A stretch of DNA of 64,000 nt from Pyrenochaeta sp. MPI-SDFR-AT-0127. Its lineage: Eukaryota; Ascomycota; Dothideomycetes; Pleosporales; Cucurbitariaceae. Positions 23,073-34,116 of the stretch are shown one piece after another (positions within the stretch are counted from its first letter, which is position 1; each line of letters begins with the position of its first letter). The stretch lies in the NCBI GenBank assembly GCA_020747015.1, contig JAGTJM010000057.1:124001-188000 (forward strand), read 5' to 3'. A program made the position numbers and the translations under genes. The notes below the pieces were generated by a model. It had not been told where the DNA came from. It saw nothing but the letters and a program-made list of their open reading frames with translations, and did not search any database.

Positions 23073-23746
23073 TCAGGCACTCTGGCAGCGTCTCCCGCAC
23101 ATCACCTTTGAACATGCAGACACCACGCAAGCGTGGCTTGGCTCTTCTTCACACTCCTCCAGGTTGAAATATGCTACATGTGCCCCAGCATTGCGAGCGA
23201 TCGAGATATACATTGCAGCCAGCAGAGCAATAGCGCTCGTGCCAACTACGAGCATCAAATCGATGGTTCCGGCGGATGCGAAATTATAGATGGCCTCTGT
23301 CAAAGAACTGGGCGTAGCCTCACCAAGGAGTACAACGCCAGGGTGCTTGAGATGGTCCCATTTGGGGGAGTGCCGTAGCTGTGGGTGGTCTAGCTTAGGC
23401 AGTGGATACATTGATCGGATGTCTTTTCTCTGGTTACGCAGTTGCATGCGCCTCGACATCGCAAGAGGTTGGAGGCTTGGCGCAGCATGGCTGATAGATC
23501 AGATCGGAAGACATGTTCTTGATCACGTGTATCTCTGTTATGGAGAAGTAGGAAAACACGCTCATATATGAAATCTTTGATGGGCGACCCAAAGACTCGG
23601 GATTGATGAGGGTGTGCCTGCCTAAAAGTAAGCTGACTCATTTGTCCAAACACAGCAGTCCTATGCAGAACCAAAAGCAGCTGACTATGATCGCCTGGCC
23701 CTGCGAACCGTGACCAAATACCAGAAGACATGACTTCTGCTGTGGA
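23073..23746 (-). pseudogene. decayed sirtuin (Sir2 family) gene
   Basis: Two different minus-strand frames carry sirtuin-like pieces in the right order. The upstream piece (about 23746-23390) has SSGIWSRFAGPGDHS, which resembles the NAD-binding SSGIP-FRG region. The downstream piece (about 23380-23073) has HPGVVLLGEATP, DLMLVVGTSAIALLAA and GAHVAYFNLE, matching the RPGVVWFGE, LVVGTSS-V-PAA and VA-FN-E blocks. The zinc-binding CPKC position reads SPKW, so the zinc site is lost. A frame change lies near 23390. The pattern fits a SIRT5-type deacylase relic. It is unlikely to be functional. Confidence 0.6.
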
Positions 23747-24088
23747 ACATGTGTCTCAACGCCATATGCAGAGTCCTTCAAGAACATGCTACCAATGATG
23801 ATTAAGTGCAGGATGAGACAGCTTCAAGCTGAGAAGATGTATTCAGCACTTCGCTTCCAAGACAATCAAACAAAAAGGCCTGTTGAAATTCTCAGAAACG
23901 TGAGAACAATTTGTAGGATATCGAAAGGGCAGTAAAGCAGTAATATGAGCACAATCTTCCCAATGGACTACAAAGTTTGTATCGCTATTCTTATTACAAC
24001 TCTCATCATCCCGATGGAAATACAATAGGAATTCATCATCAGGGTGACGAATTCCACCCTTAAACAAAAGAAATCCAAAATAACACTT
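23747..24088. other. intergenic spacer
   Basis: AT-rich 3' flank of the coiled-coil gene; no other feature seen. Confidence 0.4.
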
Positions 24089-24544
24089 TCAAGCCTTCGA
24101 AGCACAAGCTTGCTTCTTCAAATCCCGCATTTCCTTCTTAACCTCCTCAATCTCATCTTCAATTTCGGTCAGGCACTCATCCATTTTTGTAGCCAAATCG
24201 ACTTCAACCGATGCTATATCAAACGATTCTACCCACTCCTTGCTGTAGAATTCTTCAAACAGCGTAAGCCGCTCTTTGACCCTCGCTCTCCTGGCCGATG
24301 CCCGTTTATGTTTACGGACTTTTAGCTTCAACGCGTGAAGCTGGTTTGTCAAAGTCTCTACGTCCGTCTTCATTTCGATGGTAGAGGTTTGCTGAGCTTG
24401 GATGTGGTTGGTGAGACGATCGATGGTGTCCTCGAGGACTTGGTGATACGTTGATTTTGGGCAGGCAAGTTCTTTGTTTGTGGCTGTTTGATTTGCTTCA
24501 TTGGTTTGAAGAGAAATTGTGTGTGTATCGTTCTTTTTGTCCAT
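24089..24544 (-). CDS. coiled-coil protein of unknown function, 151 aa
   Basis: Single exon, ATG at 24544. After a polar N-terminus (DTHTISLQTNEANQTATN), almost the whole protein is predicted helical: a first heptad region about residues 35-75 (EDTIDRLTNHIQAQQ...), a basic hinge (KVRKHKRASARRARVKERL), and a second heptad region near the end (EIEDEIEEVKKEMRDLKKQ). No membrane or targeting signal is present. I do not recognise the family. Its neighbours are a pseudogene and small orphan genes, so it belongs to the accessory stretch. Confidence 0.55.
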   Translation of the reverse strand: MDKKNDTHTISLQTNEANQTATNKELACPKSTYHQVLEDTIDRLTNHIQAQQTSTIEMKTDVETLTNQLHALKLKVRKHKRASARRARVKERLTLFEEFYSKEWVESFDIASVEVDLATKMDECLTEIEDEIEEVKKEMRDLKKQACASKA

Positions 24545-25959
24545 TTCTGAAGAGCTTCTTTGAGTAGTCGATGTGTGAATAGAGATGCAAAAGCAGAATA
24601 GTATTGTATGTCTGAGGTTTACAGCATAGAGTGTAAACACATATATGTATATTGTAGATATGATATTTTGGCATTTTTAACATTTTTAGCCTTACAAGGC
24701 ATAGTGTGGGTGTAGTCCCAGGGTTGGAGATTCCAAAAGACATGCTTTTGGATGTGGCAACCATGTTTCAGTACGTGCACAGTACAACACAGCTAGCAGA
24801 GGGGAGATTGATATGTTATAATACCTTTTAGGCGAGTCGCTGCAATTGCTCTTTCACTTTTGGGAACATCACGCTGCGAAAGGGAAGACCCCGTATTGAT
24901 AAGTCGCCTGTTTTCATTGAACTTTCACGGAACTCGCACGCTAGGTGTCCTGACTGACCAAAAATCCAGGCTTTGAATATTTGGTCGACATGCTGAACAC
25001 AACGGCCAGCGGCCCTCGCCACGGAGATCCTCAGCAATTCCATGTTGGACCAAGCTCTCTATCCACGCACCATACATAGTCCGTAGCAGTCTTCCAACTC
25101 CACTTAAGCTCTGCTACGCCTAAAACATTCCCTCTGACTAGCTTGTGAACGTTATGAGGTCCTGATAACTTATCAGCCCGGTCTCAACTTTGTCTGTTTT
25201 GTGATGTGGCTCTAACCAGTCTTGTGTGATACTGTGTTCTGGCGTCTCTCAATCCCCTTTCCCACTCTCTTGAATGCCTTGATCTGAGTTCTGGCCATTA
25301 ACTGCGTGAAACTGTGTTTGCGCAGCTATCACAAGCGCCTCTTCGCGTCCTCTCATCTCGGGCAATGCACCTTTTCCTGGTTCCTGGCTTGGCTTCCAGA
25401 TCATGGCCCATCCTTCACCAGCTAGATTCAAAATATAGTCGAGTGCACCTTGAAGCATGGGCCAAATAGGTTGGTGATGGTGGTCATCCATTCCCCGCTC
25501 TTGTGGAGTATTGCCTGTTCACGGTGACTGCGTCGTTCTGGGAGCAGGGCTCCGCGTGGATCTGGTAAAGTTGTGAGGTTAATATTGAGCGATGAAACGT
25601 TTGGTAGAAAGAGCTGTTGGTGTTGTGCTGTTACTCCAAGCACTGGGAATGTTGTGCGAGGGGACTGTGGGTGCCGAGAGATAAGGTCGGAGATAAGCTA
25701 TCAATGTATCACGGGTGAAGGCAATCGCAACAGCGGGCCGTGCCTGCTAGTGCCAATTATGAGAGGTTGTTGAAATTTCTCGCAGAATATGGTATAGTGG
25801 CAAAACATGGGTTGTCTGGTAATTGGTGTACACTCTGCATTCGAAATCTTAACCCAAATCAATGTCCATTCCCCATGCAGCAAACCACGCCAAGACGCAG
25901 CCAGTCCCACAGACTGGTCATTCCTCAAGACCTCCACATATCGCCTGAGGCCGCAGATA
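24545..25959. other. mostly empty accessory spacer
   Basis: Contains AT-rich flanks (ATATATGTATATTG near 24640) and one weak small frame at 25249-25491 described separately. No transposon, repeat or family match was recognised. Confidence 0.4.
25249..25491 (-). CDS. doubtful small ORF, 80 aa
   Basis: ATG at 25491. The segment PMLQGALDYILNLAGEGWAM looks like a real amphipathic helix followed by a polar tail. The frame upstream (25643-25428) is open in another phase and reads partly protein-like, so this may be the last exon of a gene, or a relic with a frame change, rather than a complete gene. No family recognised. Confidence 0.22.
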   Translation of the reverse strand: MDDHHHQPIWPMLQGALDYILNLAGEGWAMIWKPSQEPGKGALPEMRGREEALVIAAQTQFHAVNGQNSDQGIQESGKGD

Positions 25960-26530
25960 CTACTTCGGCGGCGAAATATCGCGGCTGAGCCCTATTGCCT
26001 CCCGCAGAAAGCGGCGCTTGTCGTTGATTCCGCCCAATGGGAGCTTGTCAAGCTTTATGAGAAGCATGTCCAATTCCGCCTCTGTTTGAAAATCAATCAA
26101 AGTCAGGAAAAATAATTCGTAGTCTTTCGTATCACCCACCTGAAAGCTCCCAAACGTCGGCCACTGTTTCAGGGAAGCCAGAAATTTCCTGGTTCGTAGC
26201 CCAATCGCGGAGAGGGAAGAGCCTCTCCCAAAGTTCAAGTCGATTACTATTGTGTACGAGTGCTTTGCAATTAAAACCACTAATAGACGTTAACACATAA
26301 TCCTTGGGTCAAGTTTATTCTCTGAGGTGGATGCGGGTGGCTTACATCGCTTTGATACGGTCTTCCAACGAGGCGATATAGAGACTGAGCGCCTTCATCC
26401 CGTAGAGTATACTGTCGTTTGCAGAACTAGAACTTTGAATCAAGTCTTCTAAGGTATTTGCAGTGCCCATTAGATGTTTTTCAAAGCCTTGGAGTATAAT
26501 TTTGCTTTCATCACTAAGATTCTCGGCCAT
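25960..26530 (-). CDS. small three-exon protein of unknown function, 148 aa
   Basis: Exons 26530-26346, 26279-26140 and 26081-25960 join in phase at both junctions (introns 66 and 58 nt, with GTAAGC and GTGGGT donors and TTAG/CAG acceptors). No single frame shows the gene; only splicing gives a continuous product. The product has an N-terminal helical part (LSDESKIILQGFEKHLMGT... MKALSLYIASLEDRIKA), a middle part RLELWERLFPLRDWATNQEI, and an AELDMLLIKLDKLPLGG end. It is rich in Leu and charged residues, soluble, and has no signal peptide. I do not recognise the family. Agreement of phases and amino-acid composition is the evidence that it is real. Confidence 0.5.
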
Positions 26531-26984
26531 GGCTTCGAAGCTGTGGTAATGACCTTTTAGGCAGCTGGCTTGAGGGACTCGACGAGCGGTTGAACTGATG
26601 ACGGTGGAGAGTTTGTGCACAATAATGTAGCTTGATGATAGAACATGGTGCGCGTCCCCGAGGCTTTATGGAAGTCTCTTGTTATGACTTGCGTGAATGA
26701 CAGACAAGTGAGTCGCGTGCATGGACCGAAAGGCTCGTGCGCCAAGGTCATCTGCGGAAGCGCAAAGCACCTTCGATCGCCAAATGTCACACTGTGTCTT
26801 GTAAATGAGTTCATAAACCACACAAGCCATATTTGAATGACCATATTGTATCATCTTCGTTTAATGCAGTCATGATGGATTCTAACATGGCAGTGCACTA
26901 AATGTTGTCACTAGGTGGAGAAACGCACGTTGTCGCGAGACAGATTCGCAATTTGGACATCCATGCTCTCACTGTTGGAAAAAT

Positions 26985-27167
26985 ATGATGTTGCACCAAA
27001 TAATCACATTATTTCAATTGTTGATTTTTATGGGACTGGTCTCCGAAACGGGCCTCTGCGCTGTCGGCCTTGCTATCGATATTTTTCGTGATGTTGCTGA
27101 TTGCCACTCCGCTGCTCTCCCTCGCCTAATCACGACTGAGGTTCCTCAAGATGAGCCGGAGGGCTAG
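26985..27167 (+). CDS. possible small membrane-associated ORF, 60 aa
   Basis: ATG at 26985. Residues 4-34 are hydrophobic (HQIITLFQLLIFMGLVSETG, then LCAVGLAIDIF) and the tail is polar and acidic (TEVPQDEPEG). It could be a small membrane protein, a signal-peptide-bearing peptide or a fragment of a lost gene. No family recognised. Confidence 0.25.
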   Translation: MMLHQIITLFQLLIFMGLVSETGLCAVGLAIDIFRDVADCHSAALPRLITTEVPQDEPEG

Positions 27168-27665
27168 AGAGAAAGTGTAAATATTAAAGATCATAGTTCT
27201 TAAGTTTGAAGGATACTTTGACCTAAGGAGTGTGCGGCGCATGAGAAGGGCGGCAGGATTGCGTAACATATCTTAGCAGGCCTCAGCTTACATTAAGATG
27301 CTGACATCGAAAGTTATTGCATCATATCAGCACCCAAGAGTAAGGGTGGCACATGCCAGTCGGTTCTTCAGTATCCGATGTTCGCCGCAACGCCCCAACT
27401 GGATGCGCCAGTGCCAAAGGCAAGGGTAGCGCGAATGAGCGAAGCCACTCATGATACTGGAGCAATATAGAATTTCAGTGGCGCAGTTGTAGCAGTTGAG
27501 GGTGCGAAACATAACTTTATCACCTGGGGCTGCAGCTTAGGCTGTCGCGCATCTATGCGGTCGATACATCCAACAGCGGCTGGCCGACTCTTGTGAACCA
27601 ATAGCCACCAAAACCATCATAATATTAGCCTCTGTCTATCACTTTTGATCTCGGTGTTGATGAAA

Positions 27666-27723
27666 GTGAGCCATAGAAGTGTACCATAGAAGCGTGTCAT
27701 AGAAGTGTACCGTAAAAGTGAGC
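27666..27723. repeat. 13-bp tandem repeat, about 4.5 copies
   Basis: Units GTGAGCCATAGAA, GTGTACCATAGAA, GCGTGTCATAGAA and GTGTACCGTAAAA follow directly, and a fifth begins GTGAGC. Each unit differs from the next at a few positions. It is non-coding and not part of a recognised element. Confidence 0.75.
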
Positions 27724-28510
27724 CTCTTGCTATGGCAGACGAACCCTCCTATGGCAGGAGGACCTGTCAATGACGGAAGGATATGATCACTTTGGTATTA
27801 GGGCCTTGGCCTGAGACACCTATAGATAACCATGTACAGTACTTCTGTTTTTTAGTGCCACTTTGAGCCGTTGGACCTCGTCCATAGCAAGTCGGCTGGA
27901 GCGCGGAATATGGCTAGCAGTACGGAAGGGTGTTTTGCTTCTTGTACTCCCACTATGGCCTATAACCATCATGTAAGCTTGCTATGCCGAGAGATTTGCG
28001 CAAGTTGGTGTTTAGGATGCACTTATCAAGCGTCCTGGTATTTCTCTACCGTCGTCCTGAGCGTGCCGCAGCAGCGGCAGCTGCAGGACGGCGTGGAAGG
28101 CTCTTAGCCCACGTAAAGACAACGATGCGAATAGAAAACAAGTTTTATCATCGAAACAATCTAGCACTAGCATACCCCTTAGACTTCTAGGTAATGGATT
28201 AGTGCACTTTGATTACAGTAATTTGTCGGCGCTAGTGAAGATATAGCTAGCTTGGCCCTGTTACAGCTGTATCCTGCTTACAAAAGAAGGTTTCCAAACA
28301 TAAGTTACCTCTTTTATTGTTCACGGAAGTCAGTACCATCGACAGTTGTGAACAATTCAAAAAAATTGTATCGTTAAGTTATTAAATCACTTTGTAAGGA
28401 GATTTCAATCTGTAATGAGAGCCACGAACACAGTCCTGCTTATCTCCCAAGTCTTTACCTTTATCCTGCACCGACGAGCGCAAGCACCTGCGCGAGCTGT
28501 AATAAAAGGC

Positions 28511-29599
28511 TCAAGAAAAAGGTCCCATTTGACCACACTTGCACCCGCCGCTCGGCTGCTGACCACTCCAGTTCAAGAACATTGACCAAAATCGGTCCCA
28601 AAGGCTGCAAATATTGTCCCATAACCCACTGAAGACACTCTTCAGCCACCCGCCGAGCCAGGTGAAGAATTTGTTCCAAGGGACAAAATAAATGAGGCAT
28701 GCAACGCCTACCCCAACGGCAACCGGGGGTGCAGCGACTTTCAACCCGACTAACATCTTAAAACTGAACCCGCCAGCCTTGAGGGCCACCGGTCCACACT
28801 TGAGAGACATGAAAATGCCTTTCGCACTGCAAGTCAGGGCTGTGAAAGCCTTGCAAGTGCCGACTGCAAGGCCAGAAATAGCAGCGAGAATAGCGATGGG
28901 TCCTTTTACACTCTCCCACCACGAGCCATCTATCTGCTGGTTTGCCATTTGCTGAAGATGGGACGAGATTCGCCTGCGATCGTCGTCCCCGAAGCTGTTG
29001 GATGATATGGTGGACCACGGGCCTGAGCCAAAGTTGTTAGCAAAAATAGAGACCCCTTTGTTGTGCGTTAGCTTCCGCTGACGGGTTCTCTTCTGCCATT
29101 CATCAAGTTCTGTTCCATTCCATGTGGACCGGCCGGACACCAATAACATTCCATCCGGGTCAAGTTTGTTAACCCGCACAATGTACAGTTTGTCAAAGGT
29201 CGCATTAATGTTGAAATGAATATCGGGAATCAGGCCGCTGATGACAAGAGCCCAAGCTCGCGAGCGTCTGGGATGTTCTGCGATCTCGTCCGCCACCCCA
29301 CAGAGACGAGTGTCGCTCGTCACAAGTATGGGAGGCTTCTCTCGAGCTGAGACAGTGAGCAATTAGTCTGACAAGTAGTAGTATTACCTACGCCTCCATT
29401 GGCTATTCTGATACTTATTGCACTTGGACCGCAATATTGGGACGCTTTGTGCTCGGACAATGGCGATGATTGACGCTTTCTTCCATTGTGACGAAGTTCG
29501 TAAACTCCGGATACGCTCAACCACATACGCTGCTTCTTTCTTGAAGGTGACTATCGACTCCTCAGACAAATTGGATTCATCGTCAGAGTAATACATCAT
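28511..29599 (-). CDS. glycine-rich membrane protein of unknown function, 347 aa
   Basis: Exons 29599-29392 and 29346-28511 join in phase over a 45-nt GT-AG intron. Residues 1-75 are a charged helical region starting MMYYSDDESNLSEES. Residues 75-170 form a soluble part (ILVTSDTRLCGVADEI..., IPDIHFNINATFDKLYIVRV). From about residue 208 come hydrophobic segments: GPIAILAAISGLAVGTCKAF, FKMLVGLKVAAPPVAVGVGV with ACLIYFVPW, then a Trp-rich amphipathic stretch FTWLGGWLKSVFSGLWDNI. The Gly-x-Gly-x-Gly spacing in the second segment resembles a glycine zipper. The family is not recognised. It is divergent from the Clr5 gene with about 650 bp between starts. Confidence 0.62.
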
Positions 29600-30247
29600 C
29601 GTCGCAGGCGGGAAAGTAATATTGGTTTGTGCTAATCCGCAGAAACAGGCGAAGTTCGCTAGAGTGCATGTAGGCGCGAAGCGCGGGAAGTGACTGGGGA
29701 AAGCTCCAGTTGATTCTTGTGGTCAATGGATACCTGAGAGGAGAATGTAGTTGGGTCCCAGGACTGCGCAAGGGAGGCTAGTTATTTAACCACACTCCGA
29801 CAAACTTCCAGTCCTCTTCAGCCCGGTCCGACTCCAAGCGGATGACCAGATGTTAGCGAGACTACTCTTGGTGCTCGGTTTTCCCGGGTTGCTCTCAGCG
29901 GGCAAATAAAATCATCCACACTGGAAGACGTGTGCGCAAGTGCATGAGCCTGTGATGTGTGATAAAATGTAGTTTGCGTCAACTTCTGTCAGTGCAAGCC
30001 AATGAGGAGGAGGCCCGGGTCGCATGGTTGTGCAGACCGACCTCTGGTTGTATCCGCTAGCCGAGAACAGAAGTCAACTTTACCGGCTCAACGGTAAGGA
30101 CTACTGCAAGCTGCACATGCTAGGTGCTGGCCCGGGTCACGCGTCCACAGCCGTAACCTACTTTCCAGCTCTCGCCAACGACTCTATGACTACTACACTA
30201 GTCCCTCAGGAGCGACAGCGGTGCCTTGCTGCTCCTCGTCCGCTTCA
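29600..30247. promoter_or_regulatory. divergent promoter between membrane protein and Clr5 genes
   Basis: 648 bp between two outward-facing starts. No operator or repeat was identified. An open frame at 30024-30251 lacks family resemblance and is treated as leader. Confidence 0.35.
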
Positions 30248-32586
30248 ATGATGATGGAGCCCAACCAAGATGAGGTGGGGCGACACAACACCTGCACAAG
30301 GCTGAACGGCGTGGGGCCAATGCAGACAAACCTACAGCCTGCACAATTTGGAAGCGATACCAGGCTGCTTCCATGCAGCTCCACCACGGCCATGAGCGTG
30401 CGCCCTCAGGATTTGCTAGAAAGCGACTGGACCGTCGGGAAGACTCACTTCGAGGCTGCTCAATTCACGGCAGCCGAGCCATGGCAACCCAATACCCTTC
30501 ACATGGAACAAGCGGGGGCAATATCCGGCATAACCTACCCCAATGTAGCGGCGACCATCCATTTACCGCGTTCAAGTGGTCAGCCATGGTTTGGTTTCGC
30601 TCCCAGCGCATGCAATTCCATATATCCGGAACTGGAATATGGCGCTCTGATGACGGCATGTCCCGACGATTGCGAGCGCCCACCTTGTATGCAGCATTAT
30701 ATACAGTCACCGCCCCATTTTAGTCCTTTCCCTGCGCCACGCACACCTACCCATCTCTTAGTCCCCTCCTATAATGCCGATATTAACGACCAGCCCGATC
30801 GGGCCAGTTGTCCTAGTTGGACATTAGAAGAAACGCTCAACTCACCTCCAGTAGTGCTATTCGATAAGAATATTCATGAGCTGGCTGCTGGGGAGACGAC
30901 GGTCTTGAACGAGCCCCAGGTTACATACCGCTTCGAAGCCTGCTCACCACTGCACCAAAGGCCGTCCCAGGACCCCAGGTCTCGTCGACCAAGATCCTCT
31001 GTCGCTCCATGGCACAAGCTGAGACCCATAATTGAGCGATTATACCAGGTTGTCACACTCGAGGAGCTCCGGGATTGCATGTCGGCCTGTGGATTTGAGG
31101 CGAAGTAAGTCATACTCCCACAATACAAGCGACCTGGCTTATATCAGACAGGGATCAGGATTACAAGTACAGATTTAGGCAGTGGGGTCTAAAAAAGACG
31201 GCCTCCAGCAGGAGATATCAGAAGTGCCCCAATCGAGATGCCTCTACGGTCTCTAAACGTTTGCCAATACAAATGTCTCTTCCGGAAACATATCAGGCAC
31301 GCGCTATTGTTCTTGAAAACTCGTTGTACTACATCAACCAGGCTTTTCGCAGAAGCGACAAATCCCAGGAAGAAACCTGGTCGTGGGACGCGTTTCGGTT
31401 GAGACCTCCATCAAACAGCAAAGGTTCTCTCGAAGACTGGACGAGCATTTTTGACCGATGCAGGACTGCCTCTATGCTCCTCCAAGTCAGGGGAGGTAAT
31501 CAAAAGAAGTGGGAACACAGAGCCACAAATCCATGCAACCAAAAGATACAATCAATCCGACAGTTCTTCTATGCTCTTCACGAAATATCTGACAAGCTGT
31601 TGAAGGTTTCTCGAGATCCCAATCCTACTTCTCTCCCACACTTTTGGGCTGTATGCTCAGAGCTTAGAGGCATCTGTTTGCGCATGAAGAGTACAGGATC
31701 ATCCCATCAGGTGGCCAATCATATCAGAATCGCGAAAAGGCGTGGTGCAACAATTGAGACGTTGGAGGAAATGCGGAAAAAGGCGCATGCCAAGAAAACC
31801 GCAACGACGCATGCCCTCACGTTAACAAAATTCCTCCACATTATGTGGGCAGCCGTGCAAGAGCACGGGAGCACCCACCCATGGGCTCTGATCCTAAAAA
31901 CCCTTTGTCACATGCCCTCAGATGAACTCGACAACACAATCTGCCTTGCACACGAGCATACAACCCGGACATTCGAGGCGATTCTAGAGCCCAAACACCC
32001 TTTTGTCCTCCATTCGTGGTCTCGATTTCTCAGTTGCTGGGACAAAGGGCAGCTACAATCTGCTTCTCTGCTTCAAAGCTACGAGCATACCTTCTCTCAA
32101 TGCACTGCTTCAGCAGGTCTATCCCACGAACTGTGCCTGTCGTTTTTATATGAGTACGCATTTGCTTCGTGGCACCACAGCATGGACCAAAACTTTCAGC
32201 TCGATATCGCGCAACGGTTGCTTCAAGTTTCATACGAAATGGCACCTGCAACCGGCTCGATCCAGTACAACACTGTTCTCAGAGCAATCTATCTCGCAAC
32301 GACTATGATTGGGGCTCACTGGCTTCGAAAACAATGCCGAAACAGCGACCCAAACCTACAAAAATTAAATCAAATCCGTGAACAAGCAATTGACTGGCTG
32401 AGACGGGCAGTGGAGTTGCTCAAGCAAGGGGACACCGATTGTCGGGCGCGAGCTGTCGAGCTGTCAGGCCTTTTAGCGGGCTTATACAGGCGATGCAATA
32501 AACATGTTGCGGGCGCGGCCGAGGCAGCAAGGCTTATTGCAATTCGGTCATCTCTCCCCTGTATGTCAATGCCCGCCACTGTATGA
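30248..32586 (+). CDS. Clr5-domain protein, 763 aa
   Basis: Exons 30248-31104 and 31152-32586 join in phase over a 47-nt intron that splits the Clr5 domain. The domain (about residues 257-306) reads WHKLRPIIERLYQVVTLEEL, a short GFEAK turn, then YKYRFRQWGLKK, matching the Clr5 consensus W..I..LY......EV...M...GF.A....Y..RF..WGL.KN. The N-terminal 250 residues are Pro/Ser-rich and low in order. The C-terminal 450 residues are helical and may hold TPR-like repeats (IREQAIDWLRRAVELLKQG, LSGLLAGLYRRCNK). The domain is named after fission-yeast Clr5; in filamentous fungi these are a large, fast-evolving group of putative nuclear proteins. Start at the first of three Met codons. Confidence 0.78.
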
Positions 32587-32900
32587 CAGTAGGGGCATGA
32601 CTCTATGCTTTAATCTGGAGGCTTAAGTAGACATGGTGCGTCAGGCACATTGGGCGCCAAGCAAAGACGGCCTCACGCTGCAGTATTAGAAGGCCCTTTT
32701 ACAGCTAGCATCAATTTATTCCTTCCGTATAGGGTGGGCTTCAAGCGAGCCTGATTCATATGCTCGAGTTGACTGCTAGACGAGTGCGCAAAGGCTCGGT
32801 CTGATCTTCAGAATTAAAGACGGCGATGAACAATAAACAATTGTTTAAGACATTTTCGCGTTAGTTGAATGATTCTCTTCATTTATGATGAGTGGCGAAG
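32587..32900. other. intergenic spacer
   Basis: 3' flank of the Clr5 gene and 3' side of the HET relic. No feature seen. Confidence 0.4.
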
Positions 32901-34025
32901 TCAAGTTGGCACTATTCTGCGGCTGCCTCGTCTTGCGCGCGTTTGAGCCAGCGTAGAACTAGAAGTTTCTAACTCATTCGAGATAAAGAGGCCTGCACGT
33001 CGAGAAATATTATGCTCTTGTGGTAAAATTAATAAGAAATATAGAAAAAGACCCCAAACAGTGCGCCTTAGAGAGGCACTACAATCTTTATGACAAATGA
33101 GCAATGCATACATTCGATAACCTGCCTGCCATGTCGAATCCAAATAACATCTACCCGCAATGGTTGCATCTTCGTTTGTTAAGCTCAGAGCATCAGAGAT
33201 AGAACGCGTAAATGAGAGCTGCAGGCACGCACTGAATAGTGAGCCATCCACAATCAGTTTTGCGTTCTTTAACATTTCATGCTTATTACCATACAAATAC
33301 CGCATCCCCAAACGGTGGCCCTTAACTTTGCCCACGCCACAAATATTACGATCCTCATCAGCGGAGCAATATCGACCATAGGGGAGGGAATACGAGTGAG
33401 AGCACGTCATTGGGGACGATAGTGGCAACCAAGAGGGAATGTTGATGTCAGATGGCGTTGGTTCTCCTCCTTTCCAAATTAGGCCAAATCAAAGCGACTT
33501 TCTCCAAATGCCCACGATGTACTGATCTTCGCCATTAAAATTAACGTACTTGCAGATGTCAGAAAGTGCTGGCAAACGATCCCCAGTGAATTTGAGGTCT
33601 GTCTTTGCATAGCAACTGAATAGCTCATACCAGTTCGTATACATTTGGAGTCGGAAAAGTTGAAAAGTCGAGATGCCTTTGGATACACCTTGGTAGGAAA
33701 AGCTGCCTGCCGTACACGACCAATCTGCACGATCGTTAAATAGCCACATCAATACGCGGACCGCCAAAGATAATTCTTGCATGACCCAAGCGCGCCATAT
33801 CAGCGGACAATCAGGGACACCCAGCGTGGTAAAGCTGTACCTTTGCGTATTCGGGTGTTCGGAGCAATTGAACGGAAAAGAAGGCAAACAGCCATCATCG
33901 CTTGCATGGGCCGACACCGCAGCGATTGTGAACACGCCATTGGCATAATAAAAGCCAAAATGTGCGGACTGCTCCCAATCCGAGGAGTTACCATTTTGTC
34001 CTTGAATTATGCAGATCGTGTATAT
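32901..34025 (-). pseudogene. HET-domain (heterokaryon incompatibility) gene relic
   Basis: One minus-strand frame is coding-like over 1.1 kb, but has an in-frame TGA at 33491-33489 and another TGA just upstream of the preserved part (34028-34026). The 5' side shows the later HET blocks: TICIIQ, SDWEQSAHFGFYYANGVFTI with AAVSA, then the RAWVMQELSLAVRVL position (usually R-W-LQE), then TGDRLPALSDICKY and YIVGIWRKSL. After the stop the same frame continues through PSWLPLSS... and GRCYLDS, as in full-length HET proteins. The N-terminal YIALSYCWG part is missing. HET proteins mediate non-self recognition and cell death in fungi; this copy appears inactive. Confidence 0.75.
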
Positions 34026-34116
34026 TCAAACATATTTCACGCCAATCCTTTGACAGAGCGTTATAGCATCTTCGTGCGTTTTCGGAAGCCGTGACAGGGC
34101 TAGCATGAACTAGATC

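Larger units (their letters stand above)
26531..28510. other. gene-poor stretch with a 13-bp tandem repeat
   Basis: Nearly 2 kb without a convincing gene. It holds one small hydrophobic ORF (26985-27167) and a short tandem repeat (27666-27723). The remainder is moderately AT-rich and shows no recognisable transposon ends. Confidence 0.4.
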
